DNA of 19,716 nt from Clostridiales bacterium (GTDB taxonomy: Bacteria > Bacillota > Clostridia > Lachnospirales > UBA12420), in the NCBI GenBank assembly GCA_003452395.1, contig DMOI01000039.1:1-19716 (forward strand). Reading direction: 5' to 3'. Made by a program: the position numbers and the translations under genes. The notes below the pieces were generated by a model that was not told the origin of the DNA, ran no database searches, and saw only the letters and a program-made list of their open reading frames with translations. Below, one piece after another: positions 7,950-15,671 of this stretch. Positions within the stretch are counted from its first letter, which is position 1. Each line of letters begins with the position of its first letter.

Positions 7950-8810
7950 CTACTGCAATGCATTCGCTCCGCTTACTATCTCTGTTAGTTCCTTCGTAAT
8001 AGCAGCTTGACGTACTCTATTAAATTTCAATGTAAGATTATCTATAATATCGTTTGCATTTTCTGTAGCATTATCCATTGCTGTCATGCGCGAAGCTTCT
8101 TCACATACAGATGCTTCAAGCATTGAACCATATAGAATACTATACATATATTTTGGAATAAGATAATCAAATACTATATCATCTGAAGGCTCAAAATAGA
8201 GTTCTGGTTTGTATTTTTCTTTTGTTTTCTCAAATTTTTCTATGGTTACTGGAAGGAGATCATATGTGATAACCTCTTGATTTATAATAGAATGAAAAGA
8301 AGTATAAATCAACTTTAATTCGTCAAACTCCCCTTCTTTATACATTTTTATTATAAACTCCCCTATTTCTCTAGCCTCATTATAGTCAGGTGACTCTGAC
8401 ATCCCATAATATGATTTTGAGACCTGCATATTTTGCCTCGACAAAAATGTTTTTGCTTTTCTTCCTATTGTAAAATAAGTTTCATCTTTATCTTTATTTC
8501 TTACCCTCATAATCTCTTTATATACGTTTTGATTATATCCCCCACACAATCCCCTATCCGAGGTTATAACTATATACGCAGTTTTCCTTGTTTTTGTAGG
8601 ATTTTTCAAGTATATGCTGTCAATATTTTTACTACTTTCAGCTATTGAAACTATAACCTCTTTCATTTTTTCAACATAAGATTTGTTTCTCTCAAATCTC
8701 GCTCTTTCCTTCTGAAGTTTTACGGAAGAAACTAGCATCATAGCTTTTGTAATTTGTTTAGTACTCTTTATACTTTTTATTCTTCCTTTTATATCTCTCA
8801 TTGAAGCCAA
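7950..8810 (-). CDS. atpG: ATP synthase F1 subunit gamma
   Basis: Rotor shaft subunit, 286 aa, normal length. The N-terminal helix MASMRDIKGRIKSIKSTKQITKAM and the C-terminal helix ending with TEIVSGANAL are the conserved coiled-coil halves that insert into the alpha3-beta3 head. SDRGLCGGYN, in the middle, is the family signature. The start is a TTG at 8810: GGAGGTG lies exactly 7 nt upstream, while the first ATG (8801) would be 16 nt away, and family members commonly begin MAS(M/L)R. It is separated from atpA by a 117-nt spacer with repeats and is followed by the inserted lipoprotein gene rather than atpD. Confidence 0.97.
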   Translation of the reverse strand: MASMRDIKGRIKSIKSTKQITKAMMLVSSVKLQKERARFERNKSYVEKMKEVIVSIAESSKNIDSIYLKNPTKTRKTAYIVITSDRGLCGGYNQNVYKEIMRVRNKDKDETYFTIGRKAKTFLSRQNMQVSKSYYGMSESPDYNEAREIGEFIIKMYKEGEFDELKLIYTSFHSIINQEVITYDLLPVTIEKFEKTKEKYKPELYFEPSDDIVFDYLIPKYMYSILYGSMLEASVCEEASRMTAMDNATENANDIIDNLTLKFNRVRQAAITKELTEIVSGANALQ

Positions 8811-8885
8811 TATTAAACACCTCCGTGCTGGCGGCTGTTCACCAGTGGTTTAAACTTGTAGCTTTGTAAAAATCTCTTATCTTTC

Positions 8886-8925
8886 ACTATCCACGTACCA
8901 CTAGCCACTAGCCCATAGCCACTAT
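8886..8925. repeat. Degenerate 7-8-bp tandem repeat in the atpA-atpG spacer
   Basis: The spacer 8811-8927 contains successive variants of the unit ACTAGCC (CCACTAGCC, ACTAGCCC, ATAGCC, ACTATC). Further toward atpG there is an imperfect inverted motif, CTGG...CCAG, at 8818-8838. The remaining spacer shows no gene or promoter. Short tandem repeats of this kind occur in intergenic DNA of some Clostridia. Here the spacer lies inside an operon and would be part of the mRNA. Confidence 0.5.
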
Positions 8926-8927
8926 CT

Positions 8928-10436
8928 TTACTTGCTAAAATTTCCTTTAATTTCCCCAATAGCTTTATCTAATTTGACTTTTAGTTCATCGCTTATTGAT
9001 TTTGTCTTTTTAATTTCTGATACTATATCTGAATATTTCATGTCAATTTGTTTTAGGAATTCCTCTTCAAATTCCGGTACCTTTTCAATAGGTATATCCG
9101 TTAACTGCTCGTTAACTGCTACATAAAGTATAAGTACTTGATGCTCTATAGATTGTGGATTATATTGTCTTTGTTTCAATACTTCTACTATTCTTCTACC
9201 TTGTTCAAGCCTTGCTTTTGTAGATTTGTCGAGATCAGAACCAAATTGAGAAAATGATTCTAATTCTCTATATTGTGCGAGTTCAACCCGAATAGGCCCT
9301 GCTACTTTTTTCATGGCTTTTATTTGAGCTGCCCCACCAACACGGGATACTGAAAGGCCTGCATTTATTGCAGGACGAATACCTGCATTAAATAATTGAG
9401 TTTCAAGATATATTTGTCCATCTGTTATTGATATAACATTTGTTGGTATGTACGCTGAAATATCTCCTGCTTGTGTTTCTATTATTGGTAATGCTGTTAT
9501 AGACCCTCCACCAAGCTCATCTGAAAGTCTGGCTGCTCTCTCTAGTAGTCTTGAATGCAAGTAAAATACATCCCCTGGGTATGCTTCACGTCCTGGAGGT
9601 CTCTTAAGTAGTAATGACATTGAACGATATGCAACCGCATGCTTCGACAAATCATCATATATTATAAGTACATCTTTTCCAGCTTCCATCCACTCTTCGC
9701 CCATAGCAACACCTGCATAAGGTGCTATATATTGAAGAGATGCTGCGTCACTAGCATTAGCCGCAACAATAACAGTATAATCCATTGCACCAGCTTCTTC
9801 TAATGTTTTTACCATTTTGGCAACACTAGAAGCTTTTTGTCCTATTGCAACATATATACATATAACGTCTTGACCTTTTTGATTTATGATTGTATCTATA
9901 ACTATAGCTGTTTTACCTGTCTGTCTGTCTCCAATTATTAGCTCTCTTTGCCCTCTACCTATCGGTATCATCGCATCAATAGCTTTTATACCAGTTTGTA
10001 GTGGTGTATCAACAGATTTTCTCTCTATTACCCCTGGTGCTACACGTTCTATAGGTCTATATTTTTCAGTAACTATTTCTCTCTTCCCATCAATAGCTAT
10101 ACCAAGTGCATTTACTACCCTACCTATAAGCTGATCTCCTACTGGCACCTCAACTACTCTACCTGTTGATTTTACAATATCGCCTTCTTTAATCTTAGAG
10201 TCATCGCCAAGTAAAACAACACCTATATTGTCTTCTTCTAAGTTAAGTGCCATTCCATAAATACCCTCTGGAAACTCGAGTAACTCTCCTGCCATAGCTT
10301 TTTCTAATCCATGAACACGTGATATACCGTCTCCTACCTGCATAACTGTTCCTACTTCTGATACTTCTAATTTACCTACATATCTTTGTATCTGTTCTTT
10401 AATTATACTACTTATTTCTTCTGGCCTTATGTTCAC
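8928..10436 (-). CDS. atpA: ATP synthase F1 subunit alpha
   Basis: Non-catalytic nucleotide-binding subunit, 502 aa, the usual length. The P-loop GDRQTGKT lies at 169-176, the family signature with the arginine finger is in AGLSVSRVGGAAQIKAM, and PAINAGLS precedes it. The start is a GTG at 10436 (MNIRPEEISSII): AGGAGG lies 7 nt upstream, while a GTG two codons earlier sits directly on the ribosome site. It follows atpH by 70 nt. All motifs are intact. Confidence 0.98.
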   Translation of the reverse strand: MNIRPEEISSIIKEQIQRYVGKLEVSEVGTVMQVGDGISRVHGLEKAMAGELLEFPEGIYGMALNLEEDNIGVVLLGDDSKIKEGDIVKSTGRVVEVPVGDQLIGRVVNALGIAIDGKREIVTEKYRPIERVAPGVIERKSVDTPLQTGIKAIDAMIPIGRGQRELIIGDRQTGKTAIVIDTIINQKGQDVICIYVAIGQKASSVAKMVKTLEEAGAMDYTVIVAANASDAASLQYIAPYAGVAMGEEWMEAGKDVLIIYDDLSKHAVAYRSMSLLLKRPPGREAYPGDVFYLHSRLLERAARLSDELGGGSITALPIIETQAGDISAYIPTNVISITDGQIYLETQLFNAGIRPAINAGLSVSRVGGAAQIKAMKKVAGPIRVELAQYRELESFSQFGSDLDKSTKARLEQGRRIVEVLKQRQYNPQSIEHQVLILYVAVNEQLTDIPIEKVPEFEEEFLKQIDMKYSDIVSEIKKTKSISDELKVKLDKAIGEIKGNFSK

Positions 10437-10506
10437 TTTCACACCTCCTATTTTCAGTGATAACGCACTATAAACTTATGCTTTCTCTGTGGTACGTTTC
10501 GCTGAA

Positions 10507-11034
10507 TTACATCACATTCCTCAAATTCTCAATTTTATTTTTTATTGTCCTATCGAATACTGTATTATCTAATTGTATTCTTAGTCCACCTATTACTTTT
10601 CTGTCGATTATTGCATTTATTTCAACTTCTTTATTAAGCGTTTGTTTTAATTTATCATGTATTTTTCTTATATATTCATCTGATAATTTAATTGCAGATG
10701 TAACATTTGCTATAGAAATATTTTTCTTACGTCTTACTAAGTTAATATACTCATCAAAAATTTTATCTAAAATGCCTTGTCTTTTCTTCTCAATTGTAAT
10801 TATAATCATACCTATAAGTTCTTCACTTATTCTTTGGTTAAATATGTTTTTTACAATATCCATTTTTGCTTGTTGATTAACTTGTGGATGATACAAGACT
10901 TTCATCAAATCTTTTTGTTCGTTCATAATTTTCTTAACAACTTTCACTTCTTCAGTAATTTTATCTACTTTATCATGTTCTATAGCCATTTGATAAAGTG
11001 CTTCTGCATATTTCTTCTGTACTACGCCAGCCAT
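10507..11034 (-). CDS. atpH: ATP synthase F1 subunit delta
   Basis: Peripheral-stalk subunit (OSCP homologue), 175 aa, linking the b subunits to the top of the alpha3-beta3 head. It starts MAGVVQKKYAEALYQMAIEH, the normal delta N-terminal helix. The C-terminal part has the conserved pattern KEVEINAIIDRKVIGGLRIQLDN followed by a short end. AGGTGATG provides the ribosome site from within atpF. It overlaps the last 13 nt of atpF, implying translational coupling. Confidence 0.96.
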   Translation of the reverse strand: MAGVVQKKYAEALYQMAIEHDKVDKITEEVKVVKKIMNEQKDLMKVLYHPQVNQQAKMDIVKNIFNQRISEELIGMIIITIEKKRQGILDKIFDEYINLVRRKKNISIANVTSAIKLSDEYIRKIHDKLKQTLNKEVEINAIIDRKVIGGLRIQLDNTVFDRTIKNKIENLRNVM

Positions 11035-11537
11035 TTTACATCACCTATTTCTGCTATAGATTCTTCTATTAATTGCCTGTGTTTATCTTCATCTATCGAT
11101 ATATTAATTATTTTTTTAGTCATAAGTGTCGAAACATTTACTATTTCTTTCTTTATATCATCTTTTGTCTGTTCTACGAACATATCCATGTCCGTTTGCA
11201 GTCTTTTCTTTATTTCTTGTGCTTCGTCTTTCGCTTTCTTTATTATTACGTCTTCATTTTCAATAGCTTTTGTACGAGCTTCTGAAAGTATTATATCTGC
11301 TTCTTTTTTTATTCCATTCAACTTCTCTTCGTACTCTTCTTTTATTTTCAAGGCTTCTTCTTTTGCTTTTGTCGCTTCATTTATTTGAGAATCAATACTA
11401 TTTTTTCTCTTATCCATGAACTTAGATACAGGATTATATAGTATTTTTGTTAGAATAAAAAACAATAAAAGTGCATTAAAAAGTTGTACTCCTATTTCCT
11501 GTAACAATACTATATCTATTACTATTAACTTACTCAC
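11022..11537 (-). CDS. atpF: ATP synthase Fo subunit b
   Basis: Membrane-anchored stator stalk subunit, about 171 aa. One N-terminal transmembrane helix (LFNALLLFFILTKILY) is followed by a long Lys/Glu/Ala-rich helix that dimerises along F1 (INEATKAKEEALKIKEEYEEKL and onward). The start is a GTG at 11537: GGAGGTG ends about 6 nt upstream. The longer open frame back to 11558 would place that ribosome site inside the gene. It overlaps atpH at the 3' end and is separated from atpE by a structured 122-nt spacer. Confidence 0.95.
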   Translation of the reverse strand: MSKLIVIDIVLLQEIGVQLFNALLLFFILTKILYNPVSKFMDKRKNSIDSQINEATKAKEEALKIKEEYEEKLNGIKKEADIILSEARTKAIENEDVIIKKAKDEAQEIKKRLQTDMDMFVEQTKDDIKKEIVNVSTLMTKKIINISIDEDKHRQLIEESIAEIGDVKWLA

Positions 11538-11550
11538 CTTCACACCTCCA

Positions 11551-11651
11551 TAAAGCAAATGATAAAGTACAAATAGCAGAAATCAAATAAACCATTACAA
11601 TTTTATAATATTTATTTGTTATACCTATATGTACTTTATTCTTTGCACTTT
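11551..11651. repeat. Imperfect inverted repeat in the atpE-atpF spacer
   Basis: The 20-bp arm TAAAGCAAATGATAAAGTAC (11551-11570) is an imperfect inverted copy of GTACTTTATTCTTTGCACTTT (11631-11651). An inner pair, CAAATAAA (11584-11591) and TTTATTTG (11611-11618), is perfect, so the ~100-nt spacer could fold into one long hairpin in the operon mRNA just ahead of the atpF ribosome site. No gene is visible in it. Related GTAC/CTTTG fragments occur before recN (3548-3562). Confidence 0.55.
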
Positions 11652-11659
11652 GCTATCTA

Positions 11660-11941
11660 CTATTTCGCTACAAGTGCCTTCAATATATCTACAAATTGCG
11701 GTGCATATGCAAATATTAATATTATAGATATAAGCATTGGAAAAATTATTGTTGTTTCTGCAATTCCCATACCAATCATCATTGTCATTCTAATATCCTT
11801 TGATGCTTCAGGTTGTCTTGCTGTTGCCTCTGCCGCTTTACCTACCGCGTACCCTTGCCCAATACCAGCTGCTACTGCTCCAAGCATTGAAATCCCTGCA
11901 CCTATTGCTATTAATCCTAAAATTGAAGATACTGCTTCCAT
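11660..11941 (-). CDS. atpE: ATP synthase Fo subunit c, sodium-type
   Basis: Proteolipid c subunit, 93 aa, two transmembrane helices forming the rotor ring. The polar loop ARQPEA (41-46) is conserved. Helix 1 carries GIGQGYAVGKA with Gln29, and helix 2 carries GIAETTIIF with the ion-carrying Glu62, Thr63 and Thr64. In characterised sodium-translocating enzymes such as Ilyobacter tartaricus, sodium is bound by Gln32, Glu65 and Ser66 of the same pattern. A Gln plus Glu-Thr/Ser set indicates sodium binding, whereas proton-type rings usually have AEALP and no such Gln. Phe67 replaces the Ilyobacter Tyr70, so the site is not identical. GGGGGA gives the ribosome site. Sodium specificity is inferred. 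Confidence 0.96.
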   Translation of the reverse strand: MEAVSSILGLIAIGAGISMLGAVAAGIGQGYAVGKAAEATARQPEASKDIRMTMMIGMGIAETTIIFPMLISIILIFAYAPQFVDILKALVAK

Positions 11942-11962
11942 TTAAAAATCCCCCTTTTTGTC

Positions 11963-12013
11963 AGTGCAAAATGCACTTTAATTTTAAAGTTTATATAATA
12001 TTAAAAATATTAT
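11963..12013 (-). other. Two small hairpins in the atpB-atpE spacer
   Basis: In the 113-nt spacer between atpB and atpE, AGTGCA (11963-11968) pairs with TGCACT (11972-11977) around an AAA loop, and ATAATATT (11995-12002) pairs with AATATTAT (12006-12013) around AAA. A 10-bp palindrome, TAGTTAACTA, lies at 12016-12025. They precede atpE, the subunit needed in most copies. RNA structures there could affect mRNA processing or stability, but this is inference. Confidence 0.4.
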
Positions 12014-12054
12014 CCTAGTTAACTATTTATTTATAAATTCTACAAGCCAAATTT

Positions 12055-13008
12055 TTATGCATGCTTATGCTCATGTTCTTCTTCATGTTCCATAGACATT
12101 TCTCTAGCTACAAAAGTCATACTTAGCATAACAAATATGAATGCCTGAAGTGCTCCTACAAATATATCAAGGAACATATGTAGAGGTATTAAGATTATTG
12201 CTTGCAATCCTCCAAATACTATTCCAAATAACCATCCTAGTGGCCATAATATCACTGCATTAATGATCCATAAAACGAACGAATAGCATAACGATAATAT
12301 AATAACCCCTGACAATATGTTGCCAAATAGACGGAAGGCTAAAGATATACCTGGTATAATCTTTTCTATCATATTAATTGGCAACATGATCGGGCTAGGC
12401 TTGAGATAATCTTCCAAGTACTCCTTAATGCCTTTTGCATATATTGCAAAACCGTGCATCATTATAATTGTAATAAATGACAATGCAAATGTTGTCGCTA
12501 TATCTGCTGTAGGGTTTCTAAGTGCAAACATTCCTACCCAATTACCTGCTAGTATAAATATAAACAAACTCATGTAAAACCCCGCAAATTTTTTGTTCTT
12601 TTCTCCCATAATAGATTTTGTAAAATTTTCAAACGTGTCTACAATAATTTCAATAATGCCTTGAAAACCCGATGGTATTTGTTTGAATTTTGTTGCTTTT
12701 AGTCTAACAAATATCGCAAACACAGCAAAAACAGCTATTATAATCCACGTATTAAAAATCGTTTCTGTAATTTGTATATTGTTTCCAAAAATATTTACTT
12801 CCATATTTTTTCCCAGTATATTAGCTGTATCATTGAAAAAACCTGGAGTACTGTGCTCTGGCTTTACAAACTGTATCTTTTGATCGCCAATATTAAATTG
12901 ATATACTACTTCTCCCTTGTGTTCTGTTTCCCCTTGATGTGATGATGTTTCAGTATACTTATTCACAACTTTTGCTCCAATATTTACTTCTTTTGTATTT
13001 TCCTCCAT
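12055..13008 (-). CDS. atpB: ATP synthase Fo subunit a with long N-terminal extension
   Basis: Membrane stator subunit that carries the ion half-channels, 317 aa. The essential Arg is Arg226 in ISLAFRLFGNILSG, and GALQAFIFVMLSMTFVA is the conserved last helix. Transmembrane segments begin only at about residue 87 (FNTWIIIAVFAVFAIF), preceded by about 85 mostly polar residues. Most bacterial a subunits have only 20-40 residues there and total about 220-270 aa. The C-terminal tail is unusual too: MEHEEEHEHKHA, five His in the last eleven residues. The start is firm: GGAGGAGGTG lies 5 nt before the ATG. The extension has no recognisable domain and would be on the outer face if topology follows the family. 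It follows atpI by 20 nt. Confidence 0.95.
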   Translation of the reverse strand: MEENTKEVNIGAKVVNKYTETSSHQGETEHKGEVVYQFNIGDQKIQFVKPEHSTPGFFNDTANILGKNMEVNIFGNNIQITETIFNTWIIIAVFAVFAIFVRLKATKFKQIPSGFQGIIEIIVDTFENFTKSIMGEKNKKFAGFYMSLFIFILAGNWVGMFALRNPTADIATTFALSFITIIMMHGFAIYAKGIKEYLEDYLKPSPIMLPINMIEKIIPGISLAFRLFGNILSGVIILSLCYSFVLWIINAVILWPLGWLFGIVFGGLQAIILIPLHMFLDIFVGALQAFIFVMLSMTFVAREMSMEHEEEHEHKHA

Positions 13009-13028
13009 TCTTACACCTCCTCCAATAT

Positions 13029-13373
13029 CTAACTTTTCGAAAGCACTCCACTGTATAGTGCTATTTTTAGACTTAAGATTCCAAGTGTCACGCCAACAAG
13101 CATTTCCATTGAATCATACGCCGATATACACAAAAAAACTGTGATTATAATAAATCTAAGAATATATCTTATAAAAGCTCTTATTCTATTAGTTTTTTTT
13201 TCTATAAGTTTGTTTATGTCATATTCAATTAACTTTATCAAGACTATCGCCAATATTGCTCCGGCAACAATTCCTTTTATATAAGCCATCTTTTCATTTA
13301 TAAATAATGCAAATATGCTAAAAACTATTGAAACTATTATAATTCTTTTCATAATATCATTTACATTTAGCAT
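13029..13373 (-). CDS. atpI: ATP synthase subunit I (AtpI-like)
   Basis: Small membrane protein of 114 aa with four predicted transmembrane helices (about 10-25, 33-48, 68-85 and 90-108). Position just upstream of atpB and the hydrophobic pattern match the ATP synthase I-chain family, which assists c-ring assembly and may form a divalent-cation channel with AtpZ. The start is set at the ATG at 13373 (MLNVNDIMKR): AAGGA lies 8 nt upstream, whereas an in-frame ATG two codons earlier is only 2 nt from it. It follows atpZ by 15 nt. Sequence conservation in this family is low, so the call rests on topology and place. Confidence 0.85.
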   Translation of the reverse strand: MLNVNDIMKRIIIVSIVFSIFALFINEKMAYIKGIVAGAILAIVLIKLIEYDINKLIEKKTNRIRAFIRYILRFIIITVFLCISAYDSMEMLVGVTLGILSLKIALYSGVLSKS

Positions 13374-13388
13374 TTTCATCTTCCTTTA

Positions 13389-13595
13389 TTAAAGTAATTC
13401 TTTTAGCATGTTCCATACAGCTTTAAATGCAACAACAATCCCCAAAACAAATCCTATAATAATCCAAATTTTATTTTGAAACATTCCATCTAGCCAAAGT
13501 CCTATCCATAACCCTAACAGTATCGAACAAATCGAACTAACGCCTATTTGAGTCGTTATTGCTAAAATTCTAAATGTTTTTCTGTCAAATTTCAT
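13389..13595 (-). CDS. atpZ: AtpZ, small ATP synthase-associated membrane protein
   Basis: A 68-aa protein with two transmembrane helices, beginning RILAITTQIGVSSICSILLGLWIGLWLDGMF and then KIWIIIGFVLGIVVAFKAVW. The G-x-W-x-G-x-x-x-D pattern in helix 1 and the glycine-rich helix 2 are characteristic of the AtpZ/AtpI (F0F1-ATPase subunit) family. Studied members act with AtpI in Mg2+/Ca2+ supply or in assembly of the enzyme. AGAGGTG precedes the ATG. It is the first gene of the atp operon, just after the promoter. Confidence 0.88.
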   Translation of the reverse strand: MKFDRKTFRILAITTQIGVSSICSILLGLWIGLWLDGMFQNKIWIIIGFVLGIVVAFKAVWNMLKELL

Positions 13596-13639
13596 AGCAA
13601 CACCTCTAGTTCTTGACGCAAAAACTCACGCATTATTCG

Positions 13640-13668
13640 ATTATATACAATTTATTAAAATTTTACAA
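13640..13668 (-). promoter_or_regulatory. atp operon promoter
   Basis: Minus-strand TTGTAA (13663-13668), 17 bp, TATAAT (13640-13645). Transcription should begin near 13633, about 37 nt before the atpZ start. The spacer between tsaD and this promoter is almost pure A/T and contains T-runs, but no convincing terminator hairpin, so some read-through from tsaD is possible. Confidence 0.75.
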
Positions 13669-13716
13669 TGTTTTAAGTGAAAAAAAATAAATTATTTTGA
13701 AATTTTTTAAAATAGA

Positions 13717-14766
13717 TTAAAATTTTAAGTTTGGAGATGCATTAAGTGTTAATTCTGAAAATTCACCTTTTATATATTTATTATACCCTGCAGCAGCTAT
13801 CATTGCGGCATTGTCTGTGCAAAGTATCATCTTTGGATAAATGAGTGTGTACGATTTTTTCAAACATTCTTCCCCCAACATTTCACGAATCTTGGTATTT
13901 GCAGCTACACCACCTGCTAGTGCAATTTTACTAATACCTTTCTTTTCTGCAGCCCTTATAGCTTTAAAAGTTGCTACTTCAACAACAGCCTTTTGAAAAC
14001 TTGCAGCTACATCAGGTACACAAATATCTAAACCTTTCATTTTACATGTATTGATATAATTTATAACTGCCGATTTTATTCCACTAAAGCTAAAATCCAG
14101 ACTATCACTTTCTAAATATGTCCTCGGGAAGTTTATTGCATCTTCATTGCCTTCCTTAGCTGCTTTATCAATAAGAGGTCCTCCGGGATATCCGAGTCCA
14201 AGTACTCTAGCTACCTTGTCGTATGCTTCACCTATTGCATCATCTCGTGTTGTACCCAATACTTCGTATACACCATAATCTTTCACATGAACAATATTTG
14301 AATGTCCCCCGGATATAACTAAACATATAAATGGAGGTACACACGCTTTATCCTCTATGTAATTTGCACTTATGTGACCATCTATATGATTTACACCAAT
14401 CAAAGGCTTATCTATAATATATGCTATTGCTTTTGCAGCCGAAAGTCCAACGAGCAAAGCTCCAACAAGCCCAGGTCCACATGTCACAGCAACTGCATCA
14501 ATATCTGCATATGTAACATTAGCTTCGACTAAAGCCTGTTCTATCACTTTATTTATCTTCTCCACGTGTTTACGGGAGGCTATCTCTGGTACTACCCCTC
14601 CATATTCCTTATGTATATCTATCTGCGAGTAGATTACATTTGACAAAACATCTCGACCGTTTCGCACAACAGCAGCAGATGTTTCATCACACGATGTTTC
14701 GATGCCGAGGATTATGATATCCTTCAATAATCCGCAATTACTTTCTATAATATTTTCTTTCTCCAT
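13717..14766 (-). CDS. tsaD: tRNA threonylcarbamoyl transferase TsaD
   Basis: Catalytic component of the TsaB-TsaD(-TsaE) complex that installs N6-threonylcarbamoyl on A37 of ANN-decoding tRNAs; 349 aa. The ASKHA motifs are clear: GIETSCDETSAA (21-32), metal-binding His127 and His131 in VNHIDGH, SGGHSNIV (152-159), GEAYDKVARVLGLGYPGGP (179-197) and CTDNAAM with Asp319. The ATG at 14766 has GGAG 8 nt upstream; the open frame includes a TTG two codons earlier that is too close to it. The N-terminus is about 15 residues longer than many homologues before the first strand. It is the third gene of trpS-ogg-tsaD, 16 nt after ogg. Confidence 0.97.
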   Translation of the reverse strand: MEKENIIESNCGLLKDIIILGIETSCDETSAAVVRNGRDVLSNVIYSQIDIHKEYGGVVPEIASRKHVEKINKVIEQALVEANVTYADIDAVAVTCGPGLVGALLVGLSAAKAIAYIIDKPLIGVNHIDGHISANYIEDKACVPPFICLVISGGHSNIVHVKDYGVYEVLGTTRDDAIGEAYDKVARVLGLGYPGGPLIDKAAKEGNEDAINFPRTYLESDSLDFSFSGIKSAVINYINTCKMKGLDICVPDVAASFQKAVVEVATFKAIRAAEKKGISKIALAGGVAANTKIREMLGEECLKKSYTLIYPKMILCTDNAAMIAAAGYNKYIKGEFSELTLNASPNLKF

Positions 14767-14782
14767 TGTCAATTCTCCATTC

Positions 14783-15655
14783 TTAACTTATCTTATTCTT
14801 CCTTGCATAGTGAAATAGATACTGCTGTGCATATGATGCATTCTCTCCGAAATGCTCTAACGCATATTTTGTTATTTCATCTAACTTTACATCTTTTTTT
14901 ATATATAAACTTATCATTACTTTTCTTATCCATGTATCTGTTGGAAAAACTTCGTAGCGATGTAAGCCAAATAACAATATACAATCAGCTACTTTATTAC
15001 CTATACCTTTTATTTTGAGTAACTCTTCTTTTGCATCACTAGTCGTCATATTTACTAAATTTTTAAGATTCACTTCACCACTAGCTACTTTAATACATGC
15101 ATCAACTATATATTTATCTCTAAAACCAATCTTTAAACTATGTAATTCTTCGACAGTAGCTTTGCACAAAAGTTCTGGAGTAGGAAAGTTGTAGTATTTC
15201 ACACCATTAATCTCATCTATGATTTCACCATATTTTTCAGATATTTGCAAAACCCCATGTTTAATTCTTTTTATATTGTTATTTGCTGAAAGTATAAATG
15301 TTATAATCATCTCCCACAAATCTTGCTTTAATATCCTAACCCCAGGAGCATAATTAATCGCTTCTCGTATAATATCATCTTTACTAGACAATGTATTTTT
15401 TATATTTTCATAATCATCGTCAAACGAGAAATACTTATGCCAAATAGTTTCATACTCTTCTAATGTTATATTATACAAAATTATCTCTGTCTTTATCTGC
15501 TTTACTACCAATACTTTATTGTGTGCTATTATTATGTATTCTTTCTCGCCCATTTGTTCATATCGAAAACACTGCCCACTGTCTAAAATCTCATCTATAT
15601 CGAAATGGTTTAAGTTTGTGATGATTATGTTGTTGTTTTCTTGTTTGTAGGTCAT
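14783..15655 (-). CDS. ogg: 8-oxoguanine DNA glycosylase/AP lyase, OGG1 type
   Basis: Base-excision repair enzyme of 290 aa removing 8-oxoguanine. The N-terminal OGG domain has FDIDEILDSGQCFRYEQ (18-34). The helix-hairpin-helix LLKIKGIGNKVADCILLFGL (212-231) contains Lys221, matching the catalytic Lys249 of human OGG1, and Asp240 in FPTDTWIRKV matches Asp268. GFRDKYIV fits the family substrate-loop position. This is the Clostridium acetobutylicum-like bacterial OGG1 branch rather than MutM/Fpg. The ATG at 15655 is used because GGAG lies 8 nt before it; the open frame continues 11 codons upstream. It lies 16 nt from both trpS and tsaD. Catalytic residues are intact. Confidence 0.93.
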   Translation of the reverse strand: MTYKQENNNIIITNLNHFDIDEILDSGQCFRYEQMGEKEYIIIAHNKVLVVKQIKTEIILYNITLEEYETIWHKYFSFDDDYENIKNTLSSKDDIIREAINYAPGVRILKQDLWEMIITFILSANNNIKRIKHGVLQISEKYGEIIDEINGVKYYNFPTPELLCKATVEELHSLKIGFRDKYIVDACIKVASGEVNLKNLVNMTTSDAKEELLKIKGIGNKVADCILLFGLHRYEVFPTDTWIRKVMISLYIKKDVKLDEITKYALEHFGENASYAQQYLFHYARKNKIS

Positions 15656-15671
15656 TTTATCAGCTCCATTT

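Noticed and set aside
10777..11388. Plus-strand open frame of 203 codons opposite atpH and atpF
   Set aside because: It is antisense to two secure subunit genes and its Phe/Ser/Ile-rich composition mirrors the opposite-strand Lys/Glu codons.
13669..13716. Intrinsic terminator after tsaD
   Set aside because: There are T-runs but no stable stem; the possible pairings are a few A/T pairs with mismatches.
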